Origin: Filosporella fistucella
Taxonomy: Eukaryota; Ascomycota; Leotiomycetes; Helotiales
Direction of reading: 5' to 3'
DNA: 64,000 nucleotides
Assembly: GCA_030077755.1 (NCBI GenBank)
Contig: JAQJZZ010000019.1
Coordinates: 136,501 to 200,500, forward strand
A program made the translations under genes and the position numbers. The first letter of the stretch is position 1, and every line of letters starts with the position of its first letter. The notes beneath the pieces are model-generated. The model was not told the origin of the DNA. It did not search any database and was given only the letters and a program-made list of their open reading frames with translations. Shown here one piece after another: positions 24,801 to 35,396 of the stretch.

Positions 24801-26649
24801 TCTGTCCGATTGTGGAAATGCGCTTCGATCGCCAAAAGTAGCCTCGCAGAAGCCCAATTCAACTGAAGATCCTCGGATGGCCAGATTCATAAAAGCATGT
24901 GATGACGGTAACATTCATGAATGTCGAAAGCTACTGTCTCTTGGCGTCAGTATTCATGGCGCTCCAGGTGCAGATTGCTCTCCGCTGCTGGTCGCGATTA
25001 AAAGCTCTGTTAGAAACAATGAACTTGTATCTCTCCTGATCGATAATGGAGCGGATATAAATGCGCATGCGGGCCCGAAGGTTAAACGACATGGATATCA
25101 GCCAATACATTATGCGACATGGAATAATTCAACAAGTATACTTCGCAAATTACTCAACACAGGAGCTCGTATGTCCGACTTCGGACTCGAGCCGATTCAC
25201 ATTGCAGCTTACCAAGGTTCGATAACCCCATTGACCATCTTACTCGAGCACGAACGAAGCACGCATGGCGGCTCGGCTCAACGTATGCTAGACGTACAAG
25301 TCAGAGATCAAGAAGCATTCCCTGAGAAATGCCTGGCCGCGGGTGTTGTTGCGGAAGGGCATCTATCAACAGGCACTGCATTACACCTCGCGGCATATGC
25401 GTCACAAGACAAGGCGATCGCAACACTTATCGAGAATGGAGCGAAAGTGGATGCCTCTAATTCTAGAGGGTATACGGCTCTTCATCTAGCTGCTTCTCGT
25501 GGAACACTGAAAACCTTACGACTGCTTCTCGATAACGGTGCAGATATTAATGCTCGCACTTTGGAAGGAAACTCTCCATTTCTCGTTGCCGTGCGTACCC
25601 AATCATCTGAGATGATTGATGAACTCGTGCAACGAGGGTCAGACATCACAGCTAAGGATAATCAAGGTCGGGGCGCTGTCCATCATGCCATCTACTCTAA
25701 GAAAGTCTTGAGCAAGCTTCAAGAGCTAGGAATACCATTTGATCTTCCTGACATATATGGACAAACTCCTCTTCAATCGGCTTTCTTTCAATCTGATGAT
25801 GTGGATCCCGATGAGGAATCAGTCAAATACCTTATCGAACATACTCCCTTTAGTGAGGGGAGTACAGAAATTCCACTTAGCAGCCATGGCAATGGGCTCA
25901 ATATGGCTTGTGCATTTGGCGTGACTTCGGTGCCCTTTGTAAAAGCAATATTAGAGCGGCTGAGGAAAGAAAAAACACCGGAGTTTATGTTGCAATATGT
26001 CAACCACAATTCGCAGCTCTACGGCAGCCCAATGTATGCGGCAAGCTTTAGAGGGGAGGTTGAGGTGATGACTATGCTTCTCGAGGCTGGCACTGATCTA
26101 TCCACAAGTCGAGGTCCTCTTGGTAGCGCTTTGAATGCTAGTTGTTCCATGGGCCGAGTCGATGCTATCAAATGGTTGTTGAAACATGGCTGCGGCCCTG
26201 TTGAAGACGATGCGTTACAGCTTGCCTCTAGATTTGGCCCGGCATCACAGTTTCTTGCTCGATACAACAAATTGGGCGATTATGCGCTCAGTTTCCCAGC
26301 CTTTAATTTCCAGCGATCGAAAGAGCTTTTGCAGCATGCAATTCAGAATCGCCACGCCCGAAAACCACGAAAGTCGACTGAACCTAGTAAACATCGCAGA
26401 ACAAGTATGCCAGCGTCATTACCTGCCGGACAAGCCCTGTCTATATCTCCATTGAATGGCAATGAACAATCACCAGCCAAATTGCACAGTGCGCTAGATC
26501 AGAATCCGAATGCTACGTTGTACGTTCCTAATCGGCTTCACTCGGCCGCATCCTCACTTGAAATAAAGCTACATCAGCCAGATGAATCGATTTCGGATGA
26601 GGGTTGTACTAGCAGCCGACTGGCATTTCTCCCACCAACATTAGCATAA
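18813..26649 (+). CDS. STAND protein: HeLo-like, NACHT, RING-like finger, ankyrin repeats
   Basis: This is a fungal NOD-like receptor of 2427 residues in ten exons: 18813-19231, 19278-19357, 19401-19583, 19641-19665, 19717-19775, 19822-20566, 20628-21379, 21479-23236, 23338-24750 and 24800-26649. The start MDPLSIIAGVTGIAG is the classic opening of fungal STAND N-terminal (HeLo-like) domains, spanning about residues 1-130. The NACHT ATPase has Walker A PGSGKT (228-233), Walker B LMIIIDGLDE (331-340) and a sensor-1-like VKLLLVSR (434-441). It is followed by the FRWVVCQID...LPRGLPDTYDRIL segment typical of these proteins. Residues 822-865 form a RING-like finger (C822-C825, C842, H844, C850, C862-C865). 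From about residue 1080, some 30 ankyrin-type repeats follow (e.g. YTALHLAASRGTLKTLRLLL), then a basic tail. Likely role is recognition of non-self or damage, with regulated self-assembly. No stop or shift was found. Confidence 0.9.
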
Positions 26650-27063
26650 TTAGATTGCGACACAGCAGGGATAGAGAATGTCGAGAGTCATATATTGAGC
26701 ATCAAATAGTTTCTATATGTATACTAAGGTAGGTGAGAGACGATCCTGTGTAACATGACAACAATATCTAAGGGCGTGAGCTGACAAGCAGAATGTGGCG
26801 TTACTGTATCATGCATGGTGGGGTAGACTGCGGGGTACTGTAATCTGTAATTATCTTGATTTCACGCCACGACATGTTGCTAGATAAGTTGCAACGACAG
26901 AAAGTAGGGGCATAATGACGTTGCCTTAAGCTACTTAGGTACCAATTACCCATTCCGATTCCCATACCAAATTACCTTCCCATTTTCATACCCTTCAACT
27001 AGCCATTCCCCCAGACGCCCTCAATGCACACTCACTACCAATTTAACTCAGAATGCGCATGTC
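26650..27063. other. Intergenic between convergent gene ends
   Basis: This lies between the 3' end of the STAND gene and the 3' end of the minus-strand tandem-domain gene. It is A/T-rich, has no frame worth naming, and presumably carries both polyadenylation regions. Confidence 0.6.
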
Positions 27064-27876
27064 TTAATGGCTTTTCTTGTTGCACTCGCACTCTTCATGT
27101 CGGCATTGAGTGTTCTTACAATCCTTGTCTGAGTGCTTGCATTTGCAATCACATTTCTTTCCGCCGTGATGCTTGCATCCATGCAACGTGTGGCTATGTG
27201 GTTGAGCCTTGACGAAGACCTTGAAGTTCTCGCCAGTCTCGCCAACAGCATGAACCAAGCACTCGTCTCCATATGGCCACTCTCCCTTGAATGCCTCCTT
27301 CTCATCGTACTCTGCAAAGGAATCCTTTGTGACTTCCTCGTCGAGAAGCGTGGTCTTGGCGGCTTCCATGGCGGCCTTGCGGGTAGTGAACGTGCCTTCG
27401 ACTTCGGTTGTTTGGATGCCACCAATACGGTCATTGTTGTAGTTGATGGTGGTTTGGAGAACTTGGGTTGAATGTTAGCACATGCTCGCAACTCTTGAAG
27501 GCAAGATTTTCTTACCATAATGAAGGTGTCCATCAACCTCACCCGAAGCGTTGCCCTTCAGGCCTCCAACGTTTGGCTTTGTGTCAAGACGAACCTCGAA
27601 CTCTTGGCCAGCAGGTGCCTTCGCAAAGACCAATACTCCATCTCCATGAGCCCACTCCTCAGGGTCGGTCTCATTCTTGGCCTCAAATTTCTCAAAGTCA
27701 TCTTTCAGGTATCCTTCAGAGGCCAATGCGGAATGAGCGGCATTCTTGGCAGCGGTCAAATCAGTGAAGGTACCCAGGATATCAGTGGTGCGAGTAGCTC
27801 CTGATTTGTCTTCATGGTAGTCGGTTATGGTTCTCTTGACGTGGAAGAGCGTATCTGGGGCTTCGTTCTCTGCCAT
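27064..27876 (-). CDS. Tandem-domain protein with Cys/His-rich tail
   Basis: The model has 252 residues and two exons (27516-27876 and 27064-27461) around a 54-bp intron. The protein contains two diverged copies of one domain. Copy A starts at LFHVKRTITDY (about residue 10) and has TTDILGTFTDLTAAKNAA, then EEWAHGDGVLV. Copy B starts at VLQTTINYNND (121) and has TTEVEGTFTTRKAAMEAA, then GEWPYGDECLV. The intron falls almost exactly at the junction. The last 46 residues hold eight Cys (216, 224, 226, 228, 235, 240, 245, 247), eight His and many Lys, with CDCKC and CEC clusters, which suggests metal binding. No signal peptide is present. An alternative ATG lies eight codons upstream in frame at 27900. 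I do not know a named family for it. Confidence 0.8.
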
Positions 27877-28612
27877 TGTGATTGGTTTCTTGTAATTCAA
27901 GTTTTGATTGGATCCGAAAAGAAAGTTGTTGATTTGATTTGAAAAAGGAGCTTCAAGGAAGAGAGAGCCTGTATTTATAACTTGGTGATCTGCTTGTCAT
28001 GTGTTTGTTGCAAGTGAATTCTGGTGCACGTGACGAATGATCAGATTGTGGGGTGACGGGCAGACAAAGTATGGGCTGATTTCCCCTCTTCAGCCTTACG
28101 TCATCTTGCTGTATCTCATGATGGTAAACAGTGAATTATCCATAGAAGCGCATGATGGGTAGGGTTGCATGTTGTGTGCGTTTGCCGTCCCCGCATATAA
28201 AGTTATGAGTTCTGGTTTTCGTTTGCTGCATCCGCAAAATCCGCCGCCAACATCACGATACTGAAAATTTCGAACTGATATTTAAGAAGAAGAGCGCCAT
28301 CGGATCTCCAGAGAACTTGGAAAAGATAATACATTCAAAATTTTGATCTAAACTTTAGGATTTCATGCTTTCGAGACTCAAGGGCCAAATCGAGCAGAAA
28401 GCCAACATGTCTCCCTTCTCGCAACTCAACCTCGGTGGATATGGTGGAGGGATTGATCGTGATTTCTCTCCGATTTTGAATTACATTGACGAATTTGAGT
28501 AAGTCATCTTGGATTGTACTTTCCATTCTCGAAGTGCCATCTGTTACTTGGCGGGCTCACAATCACTTACTGACTTCGCTATTGCCGCCACTTCTCTCGT
28601 CGCCATCGCTTC
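27877..28612. promoter_or_regulatory. Divergent interval between the Cys/His-tail gene and the small Hsp
   Basis: The two flanking genes diverge from this interval, so it must contain both promoters. A TATA-like GTATTTATAAC lies near 27970 for the minus-strand gene and CATATAAAG near 28194 for the plus-strand one. It also holds the orphan 5' coding segment of the small Hsp (28365-28498, described with that gene). Confidence 0.55.
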
Positions 28613-29257
28613 ATGACTTGTTTTATTCCACGTTTCGACCTTGAAGAAGACAACCAGAATTACTATCTGTATGGTGATATTCCTGGCGCAACTGCAAACG
28701 ACATTACGGTCGAAGCCCATGACAACCATACGCTCGTCATCTACGGCAAAATCACCCGTCCAGGCCCACAACCTGAGCCCATATCTCCCGAAAAAGATGA
28801 TGAAGGACAATTTGTAAAGGTACAAGTTGAAGATCATGAACATGCAGCCGAGATTCCCGGGCAAACAGCAGTCATGCCACCTATGCCGCAAGAAACCGGT
28901 CCATACTCTCAGGCTCCCCAATCCTTCCCACCTCCCCCCGGACACCCGACTGAACAAAGCCAGGGCCATCAACATCACGAGCGCCACCACACATTCAGTT
29001 CTCAAAACAACCAAAATTCGCATCTGCCGACTCAGATGAATGGCGACCATCGTATTCTCTTAAGCGAGCGTCTCACTGGCGATTTCCATCGTACTTTTGC
29101 CTTCCCACAAGCGGTTGTAGAAGAGGGTGTGAGAGCCAGTGCTGAAAATGGAGTTTTGACTTTAGTTGTCCCCAAGAGAAAGGGAGATGATGTCAAGAGA
29201 GGTCGTAAAATTGAGGTTCGAAAGGGCAATTGTGAGTTGAGCTCTGTGATGGGGTAG
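28613..29257 (+). CDS. Small heat-shock protein (Hsp20/Hsp30 type)
   Basis: The product is an ATP-independent chaperone of the alpha-crystallin family that holds unfolding proteins in the cytosol. From ATG 28613 the frame gives 214 residues. The alpha-crystallin domain is split: PRFDLEEDNQNYYLYGDIPGA begins it, and RILLSERLTGDFHRTFAFP...VRASAENGVLTLVVPK ends it. A His/Gln/Pro-rich linker of about 85 residues lies between, as in several fungal Hsp30 proteins but long. Upstream, 28365-28498 encodes a typical small-Hsp N-terminus (MSPFSQLNL... DFSPILNYIDEFE) followed by a good donor (GTAAGT at 28499). No AG between the branch-like CTGAC at 28571 and the core restores the frame. Either translation starts at 28613 or the first exon has been disconnected by loss of its acceptor. 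Confidence 0.8.
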   Translation: MTCFIPRFDLEEDNQNYYLYGDIPGATANDITVEAHDNHTLVIYGKITRPGPQPEPISPEKDDEGQFVKVQVEDHEHAAEIPGQTAVMPPMPQETGPYSQAPQSFPPPPGHPTEQSQGHQHHERHHTFSSQNNQNSHLPTQMNGDHRILLSERLTGDFHRTFAFPQAVVEEGVRASAENGVLTLVVPKRKGDDVKRGRKIEVRKGNCELSSVMG

Positions 29258-29771
29258 AGTTTTGCTGCTGACGATGAAGTTGACAGGGTGGAAGGGTCGT
29301 GAAGAGGGGTCTGGTTTTGGATTCAATAGTGGAGCGGTGTAAGATAGATGGAGATTTCAACGACGCAAAAATGGAACAGATGATAGGTCAGGGATGGAGG
29401 AATGTTTCGTTTGTTATTGGGAAATGGGCTCGGTGTCTGGATTCAGGGATGATGCAAACATTGGGAACATAGTTGCGTTGAATTCTGCAAATTTTTTACT
29501 TTTTCAATTCACTTGAGGTCCTTAAAAGTACTTATGGGCAAATTCTTCGTATTTTTTTGTGATAAAGGTTTCCTGTAATGCTCAAATCTCAACCTCGTTC
29601 AGAGATCTTTGTGAAGGAAGTTTCCCTTTGAGCTCTAGCCTAGACGCATGAAAGGCTACCAAGCATCACCAGTCTCCTTTACATAGCGAGGTCTCCAGTC
29701 GAAGATCCGCAAGTCAAAGCAGCATCTCAATCAGGTCCATCTTTCCACCGTTAAAGATTTTCAGTTGCCCC
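29258..29771. other. Intergenic between convergent genes
   Basis: This holds the 3' flank of the small Hsp gene and the 3' flank of the minus-strand repeat protein. No coding signal is visible. Confidence 0.6.
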
Positions 29772-30920
29772 TCACTTGGAGATACCCAAACCTCGAGGTC
29801 TCTCATCATCAGCAAAGCCATCTTCCTGCTCCACGAATCTTTGCAAATCTTTCTGAACCTCAGAACCTCTTCTCTTGCCAAGTCGCTCCATTTTGATACC
29901 GCCAGATGCTCGCTTGATTGGTTGGGCTTGGGCCTGTTTTATCTCGCCGTTGTACTTGGGTTTTCTGACATCAGATGGGCGAGGAGTTGAGGGTGAGTCT
30001 GGGGAGCTGGAAATGGGGCTGGGTGGCACGAGAGTTTGAATTGGTGGTAGATTGCTACGAGCCGAGGGTTGTGACATGAACCTTTTCGCAATCTCGGGGA
30101 TAGAGGATGGAGTTTGAATGCTGGGAATTGTGCTTGGTGGCATGAATGGCTGAATTTCTCGTCGGGGTCTGCTCCAGGCTGGGTCTTGCAAAATGCTATT
30201 GCTAATGTTTTCGACGTGGAAACTGCCAGAGCCGATCTTTGGGTTCTGGGGAGATTGGATATAGACAGGCTGGGTATAGACAGGTTGGGTGTAGGCAGGC
30301 TGGTTGTAGACAGGTTGGGCATAAATAGGTTGACTGACAGTCTGGTACTCGGAATGTCTTCTTCTTGGCTGGAATGTTCTCGGATACTCCATTTGCTGGA
30401 CCCGAAGTGTCAAATTACTGAGCGTAGCGTCAATAATTCTCAAAGCCTCAGCGGTTTCCCTCGCCTCGGTTTCCTTGTCATAAGGTGGTATCGTGCACAT
30501 AGCTTTCCTGTAAGCCTCCTTGCGCGCTGTTTCGCGAGCCAGATACTCAATAAGTCCGTCGATTTTCTTCTTTTCTGCAGCCTTTTTCTCTTCCTTGAGG
30601 CGCCATATCTCGGAATGCGGACCATTCTTACTTTTGAGGCCATTCGGATCCGGTCCGTCAACAAGCCATGATTCCCAACCCTCTTGCTTTAGGTCAAATG
30701 TACCTTTCTTCAATGTTGCCCGACCACTTGTTTTCCTCCACTTCTCATCATCTTTTCTCCTGCATTTTTCACACTTCATCATTGGACGCTGCAGATGAAC
30801 CCTGATGCCCGTAGCGCAAGTGATGGTTCTCCGTCCTTGGATGGTGTTGCTCGGACATTCTGCCGTTTCCAGAAACTTGATATGGGAGCACTTGTATTCG
30901 ATGCTGAATGTTTTACACAT
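29772..30920 (-). CDS. Basic, repeat-containing hypothetical protein
   Basis: A single exon encodes 382 residues. The N-terminal 60 residues contain a spaced Cys/His arrangement (MCKTFSIEYKCSH, ETAECPS, TCATG, MKCEKCRRK) that could bind zinc, although no standard finger fits. A strongly charged helical region follows (EEKKAAEKKKIDGLIEYL). Then comes a repeat of YxQP units (about 30255-30335), and then a Pro/Ser-rich disordered tail with a basic patch (GGIKMERLGKRRG). Proteins beginning MCKTFSIEYKCSH-like are seen in filamentous ascomycetes without known function. No signal peptide or membrane segment is present. The frame is intact from start to stop. Confidence 0.75.
   Translation of the reverse strand: MCKTFSIEYKCSHIKFLETAECPSNTIQGRRTITCATGIRVHLQRPMMKCEKCRRKDDEKWRKTSGRATLKKGTFDLKQEGWESWLVDGPDPNGLKSKNGPHSEIWRLKEEKKAAEKKKIDGLIEYLARETARKEAYRKAMCTIPPYDKETEARETAEALRIIDATLSNLTLRVQQMEYPRTFQPRRRHSEYQTVSQPIYAQPVYNQPAYTQPVYTQPVYIQSPQNPKIGSGSFHVENISNSILQDPAWSRPRREIQPFMPPSTIPSIQTPSSIPEIAKRFMSQPSARSNLPPIQTLVPPSPISSSPDSPSTPRPSDVRKPKYNGEIKQAQAQPIKRASGGIKMERLGKRRGSEVQKDLQRFVEQEDGFADDERPRGLGISK
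30255..30335 (-). repeat. 15-bp coding repeat (YxQPx units)
   Basis: About five imperfect 15-bp units encode YAQPV, YNQPA, YTQPV, YTQPV and YIQSP in the minus-strand gene. The plus strand shows the matching run of TAGACAGG-like words. The units are similar enough to suggest slippage within the gene. Confidence 0.8.
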
Positions 30921-32087
30921 CTTACTTGTCGATTGGAGACGTCTCGAAGTTCGTTGTCGTCACGAAGTTTGAGGTTGTTCGTGGGAGGTTGATAGGAGGT
31001 CGAAGATCAGCGAACAAATATCGTCCGTTATCGAGGGTCTGTCGGATTTTGCTCAATTCAACAATGGTGAACTAGTTTCGACAGTCGACAAGTTTGCCTC
31101 AGATGTGGATACGGCGCGGATTGTTCGTCCTCGACCTGAATAAGTTCATCTCGTCGTCGTCCGGGCGATTGTGTTGTGCTTCCTACGACACCTGAGCCTA
31201 CTCCCAGGCATTCATCTTGGCTGTGGGCATTGAACCTACGCGTCTGTATTACTACAGATTTACTATCCTCATGATCCTGTACTTGATGAATTTTCAAAGT
31301 AGGTTTTTGTGACGTTTGTATTGCTTGAGTATTTGAACAATATGTCAAACTGTATATTCAAGTAGAGTTGATTTGTACAATTGGACTATATTCTTCTTCT
31401 CTTTGAAATAAGCATCTCTTGATCTCATATTTCCATTCTCGCTCTGAATGTTAAAAGTCATTTCCTTGACCTATAGTCCTTTTCAGGTAGTGACACGGGA
31501 AACCATAATCATTTTACAATTTCCCCTTTAATACGGCATTCTAATATGATATTATTCTATTTATAGATGGATCACCTAGGACCAAGATTGTTCTAAATAG
31601 CAGACAATGAAACAAACGTCTTACATGTCTTGTATATTATGCAATTGATAATCACTGGGTCATTTGTCCGTCTATAGCTTCAGGGGTTTTCGCTTACCGA
31701 AAATCCGGGGTGTCGATCCCCCTGCTGACGACAACAAAAGTCCCTTGCCCCTTGCTAGAAGAAATCATGAAAGAAAGTACACCCAAACAATTTCAAGCCA
31801 AGCTCGATTTCACATGTGTCCAAGTTCTCTTTTCCATTTTTCTCCCTCCTTCTCCGGACGCCACAGTGCACGTTCCCGTCGCAAAAACGATGACATCGTT
31901 CCTCGCTTCGGCGGTAGAATGACGACACGCCTTTTTAAGCTGAGCTTGGAGCTGTTAGACAGCTAGTCTAGACCAAGTCAGCCACTCTTCTATCAAAAGA
32001 GCTTTCTCTTCTCCTCTCCTCTCAATCTCAATTTACTCTTCACAAACTCAATCCTAATTCTAATACTCTCAATTCCGCAAAATCAAG
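30921..32087. other. Intergenic, no supported gene
   Basis: This is the upstream region of two divergent genes, the basic repeat protein and the mitochondrial helical protein. Frames are short. Near 31660-31735 two hairpins sit side by side (a TTTTCG/CGAAAA stem and a GGGG...CCCC stem) with a weak tRNA-like appearance; see the rejected items. A pyrimidine-rich leader (CTCTTCTCCTCTCCTCTC) precedes the ATG at 32088. Confidence 0.55.
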
Positions 32088-33360
32088 ATGTACTCCTCAA
32101 GAACTGCCGTGAGAGCCGTGGCGAGAACGGCGAGGACGCCAGTGAGTTCAGCAAGACATGTTAGGTTCGCGACAACAAATCAACAAGCTGCTGCCGCTGG
32201 CGGCTCATCGGGCTTGGTAGGCGGTTTAGCAGGAGGAGCATTGGTTTTCCTCGTAAGTTTTCAGACCCCTTGTCCCAAATTCGAAGCATAGTCTTCCCAA
32301 ATTCAGCTCTGACACGACGATTTAGGGCGGATACTCATACTACCACTTCTCTGGTGCAAAGTCCATCGTTAACGCTGCTTCAAGCACCAAGAACTCCCTA
32401 CAAAATCTCACCAAAAATATCCAAGATTCCGCACCAGAACCAAATGAAGCTTTAAAATGGCTCCGTACGACAGCTACCCAATACGCAGCTTTTATCCCCG
32501 GTGCAAAACCCATCGTTGACTCCGCATTCAATGACCTCGATAAAATCCATGCAAACCACAAGGAGGAAGTCGATAAGATTGTGAATGATGCTTATTCGCA
32601 ATTAAAAGATGCTTCGAAAGGAGGAGCGAGTATGCAAACTGCTACTCAGAGCTGGGAAATCATTCAAAACACCATTGCGAAACTAGGAGAGATAGCTAAG
32701 GATTCCGCCGGAGAAATTATCGATGAGCATCCTCAACTCAAGGAGAAATTTGGCGGACAATTGGATCAATTAAGGGGATTTGGAGAGGCTTATGGACCAG
32801 AGGCAAAGAAGGAGGTTGAACAGACATATCAGCAGATCAAGGACGTACTCAAAGGTGGTGTAGGCATGGAGAGTATCAACAAGATTAAGAAATTGGTTGA
32901 AGAGAAGATGGAGAAGGTCAAGGCGATGGGAGACGAGGCCTGGAAGAAAGGATTAGAACAAGCGAAACCACTACTCGAGAAGAACCCCAAGGTGAAGCAA
33001 CTAGTCGAGGAAAACGCAGATACGCTCAAGCAAGGAAATGTAGGAGAGGTATTCGCGAAAGTCAAGGATGCTGTATCGTCAGGCAATATCGACAGTCTGC
33101 AGGACTATGTCAAGCAAGCCGGCGAGAAGGCGAAGAAGAGCGGTTTTGGACAGAGTATCGAGCAATATGCTAAGATGATCCCTGGAGGCAATGAGATCTT
33201 GCCCAAGTTGATGAAATTGCAGGAGGTGGCTAAGACGAGGGGAGATGATGCAGAGAAGATTTTGAAGGCGGCATATAAGGATGTACAGGATGTATTGACG
33301 AAGAGGACGGATGAGCTGGAGAAGTTGGCGGATAGTGCGAAGAAGGAGGCGAAGAATTGA
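32088..33360 (+). CDS. Mitochondrial membrane protein with apolipoprotein-like helices
   Basis: The product has 399 residues from two exons, 32088-32252 and 32326-33360, with a 73-bp intron. The start is a strong mitochondrial targeting sequence, Arg/Ala/Ser-rich without acids (MYSSRTAVRAVARTAR). It is followed by one Gly/Ala/Leu-rich membrane segment (GLVGGLAGGALVFLGGYSYY, about 43-62). Everything after about residue 65 is predicted helix, with amphipathic, Lys/Glu-rich repeats of 20-40 residues (for example DAYSQLKDASKGG and QTYQQIKDVLKGG). The layout suggests an inner-membrane-anchored protein with a long helical domain in the intermembrane space or matrix. This kind of protein occurs in filamentous fungi, but I know no function. 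Codon use is regular and the frame is intact. Confidence 0.85.
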
Positions 33361-33557
33361 GATGGCTAGGTACGTGCCATGTGTATGATGATAAAAGGAG
33401 CAATATTTCATTACTTTTTCTATTTTCTCAAGGTCTATGTAATTTATTTATGAATCCTTGCTGCCAACGAGTAGGTCAAAGGGCTTCTCGACTTGGCTCT
33501 AAGAAGTTGCTATCCTCAAGCACAGACGTGGGTTCAGAGAAAAGTTCAAGTATTGTC

Positions 33558-35396
33558 CTACCCGACTTTCCGCCCCTCCACCTCCTCAGCCACCACATCA
33601 CTCTCCCCCTTCTCATCCTGGAAATGTCCAATCCTAGCATCCTCCTCTTCATAAATAGCAGGACGATGCAATTGCGTAGCAATCTTGTTCCTATGTATGA
33701 AAATTCCCGGTTTAGTCTCAAAGAAGCGATCGATATCTTCCAATGAACGATTTGCCGTCTCAGGATAGAAGAAATAAGTTATTGGGATAAAGGAGAAACA
33801 GATCACGGCCCAAATGATCCAGAAGCGCCACTCGAGATTGGCAATCCCGCTGGGTGTGACTTCGGCGACCATGTAGTTCATCTTTGATTGTTAGTTAATG
33901 ATAGCTGGGAGATAAGGGAGAAGGGAACATACGATCCAATTCGTAGCCATAGCCAGAGACGCGCCTTTTGTACGCATTTCCAGGGCATTGATTTCTGTAG
34001 GGTATAACCATGGCACACCTAAAACACCCATACCGAAACTGGCGAAGAAGACGAAGAAGAAAGTGACTGCTACAGCACCGTAGTTGTATGAATTGGCGGG
34101 ATCTTTGGCTGTGAGTGCCAGCACAATAGTGATGATTATCCAGCAAGTGGAGCAGGCGGCTGCGGAGGTCATCATTACTTTTCTGCGGCCGTACCGCTCA
34201 ATGACGAAGTAGGCGAGGATACTGAAAAGCAGGTAATCGACTGAGCCTGCTGCGGCGAGAATGCGTGCTCTGTTCCTGTTAGTGGTTACTTGAGCAGAGA
34301 ACTTCAAGACTCACCTGAGTGTATCGATGTTCAGAGCATGAATGAAGACGTAAGTCATGTAGTAACTTGTGACATTGATACCGGAGATTTGATTCATGGC
34401 TTGCATCCAAGCTCCTAGTATCATTCGACGAAGAACTCCCGATGGACCTTTCCCCGAAAGGAGTTGAAACCAAGTATATGTATTCATATGTTCTCGATCC
34501 AAGACATCTTTGATGATATTAAATTGAGTCTTGACGGCAGGCGAGTCGACTGTAGCGCCGTGACCTTCAAGTGCAGCAAGGACTTCATAGGCTTCATCAT
34601 ACTTTCCTTTTCGGATAAGTAAACGAGGAGAATCGGGTAGGAACGGGCAAAGCGCCCAGATGAGTGCGGTAAAGACTGTTGGAGACTTTCAGCACTGCCA
34701 GCTCGGATAAAGTGTGGAGTACTTACAGATCTGGAAAGCCAGTGGGAATCTCCACGCCACACTCCCTTTCGCGAATGAAAACCCAAGCGTGAGCCAGTTT
34801 GAGATGGAAAATCCGGTGATGCAATTTGCCATCTGAATGATGACCAGCTTTCCACGACTCCGCATCTTGCTCGTCTCGGCTTGCCAGACACCAGCCGTAG
34901 CTGTATTCATGCCGGTCCCTAACCCTGCCACTATACGACCTACCATCATCTGAGCAACGCTATAGCTTGAAGCTTGAATGACTGCTCCGACAGCTATCAC
35001 TGAGCTACCGAGTAAGAGCACTTTTGGACGACCGAGAATATCACCTGTGTAGATGGTTGACAGGGCACCGAAGAAACAGCCAAGATTGTAGACTGAGGTG
35101 AGAGTGCCTTGGACAGAAGTACTGGGATAGCTCATGGTGCGGAGAAAATCATCGCCAACGAGGACGTTGCCAAAGACACCTTGGTCATAACCGTAGAAGA
35201 CTAAGACGGTGGATGCGGCAACTGTGCGAGTTAGTATGGGGGGCTGAAAATAAAAGGGAAAGACTCAGGTGGTAAGTTTGGGATGACTGAATTTGTTATA
35301 TTTGGACAGAATAACCAAACGATACGAAAGACAGTACGTACTTGAGATCCATACTGTCAAAGCATCTCCAGACCCTCCAAGATATTTTCGGGCCAT
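33558..35396 (-). CDS. MFS sugar porter
   Basis: The product is a 525-residue, 12-helix plasma-membrane transporter of the sugar porter family, importing a hexose or similar compound, probably with protons. Five exons read from the minus strand: 35342-35396, 34727-35221, 34315-34675, 33933-34275 and 33558-33881. Introns are 120, 51, 39 and 51 bp. Diagnostic parts are FYGYDQGVFG in helix 1, the loop GDILGRPKVLLLGS, GTGMNTATAGVWQAETS, PFLPDSPRLLIRKG, QAMNQISGINVTSYY in helix 7, ERYGRRKVMM, GVPWLYPTEINALEMRTKG and PETANRSLEDIDRFFE. The short N-terminus MARKYLGGSGDALTV is typical. All conserved motifs are present, unlike the decayed porter at 2.5-4.5 kb, which belongs to a different subfamily. 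The substrate cannot be fixed from sequence. Confidence 0.93.

Noticed and set aside
28260..28285. Heat-shock element (alternating GAA/TTC) upstream of the small Hsp
   Set aside because: Only one imperfect GAA-TTC pair with wrong spacing is visible, which is not enough for a trimer site.
28544..29050. 168-codon minus-strand frame opposite the small Hsp gene
   Set aside because: It is the antisense shadow of a clearly conserved alpha-crystallin frame, and its hydrophobic runs are caused by the His/Pro-rich codons on the other strand.
31666..31735. Possible tRNA: side-by-side hairpins with a TTTTC/GAAAA stem and a GGGGTGTCGATCCCC arm
   Set aside because: The acceptor ends pair poorly (GTCCGTC against GACGAC needs a bulge). 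The anticodon loop lacks the usual U33, and the T arm lacks the TTC core. It was not called.
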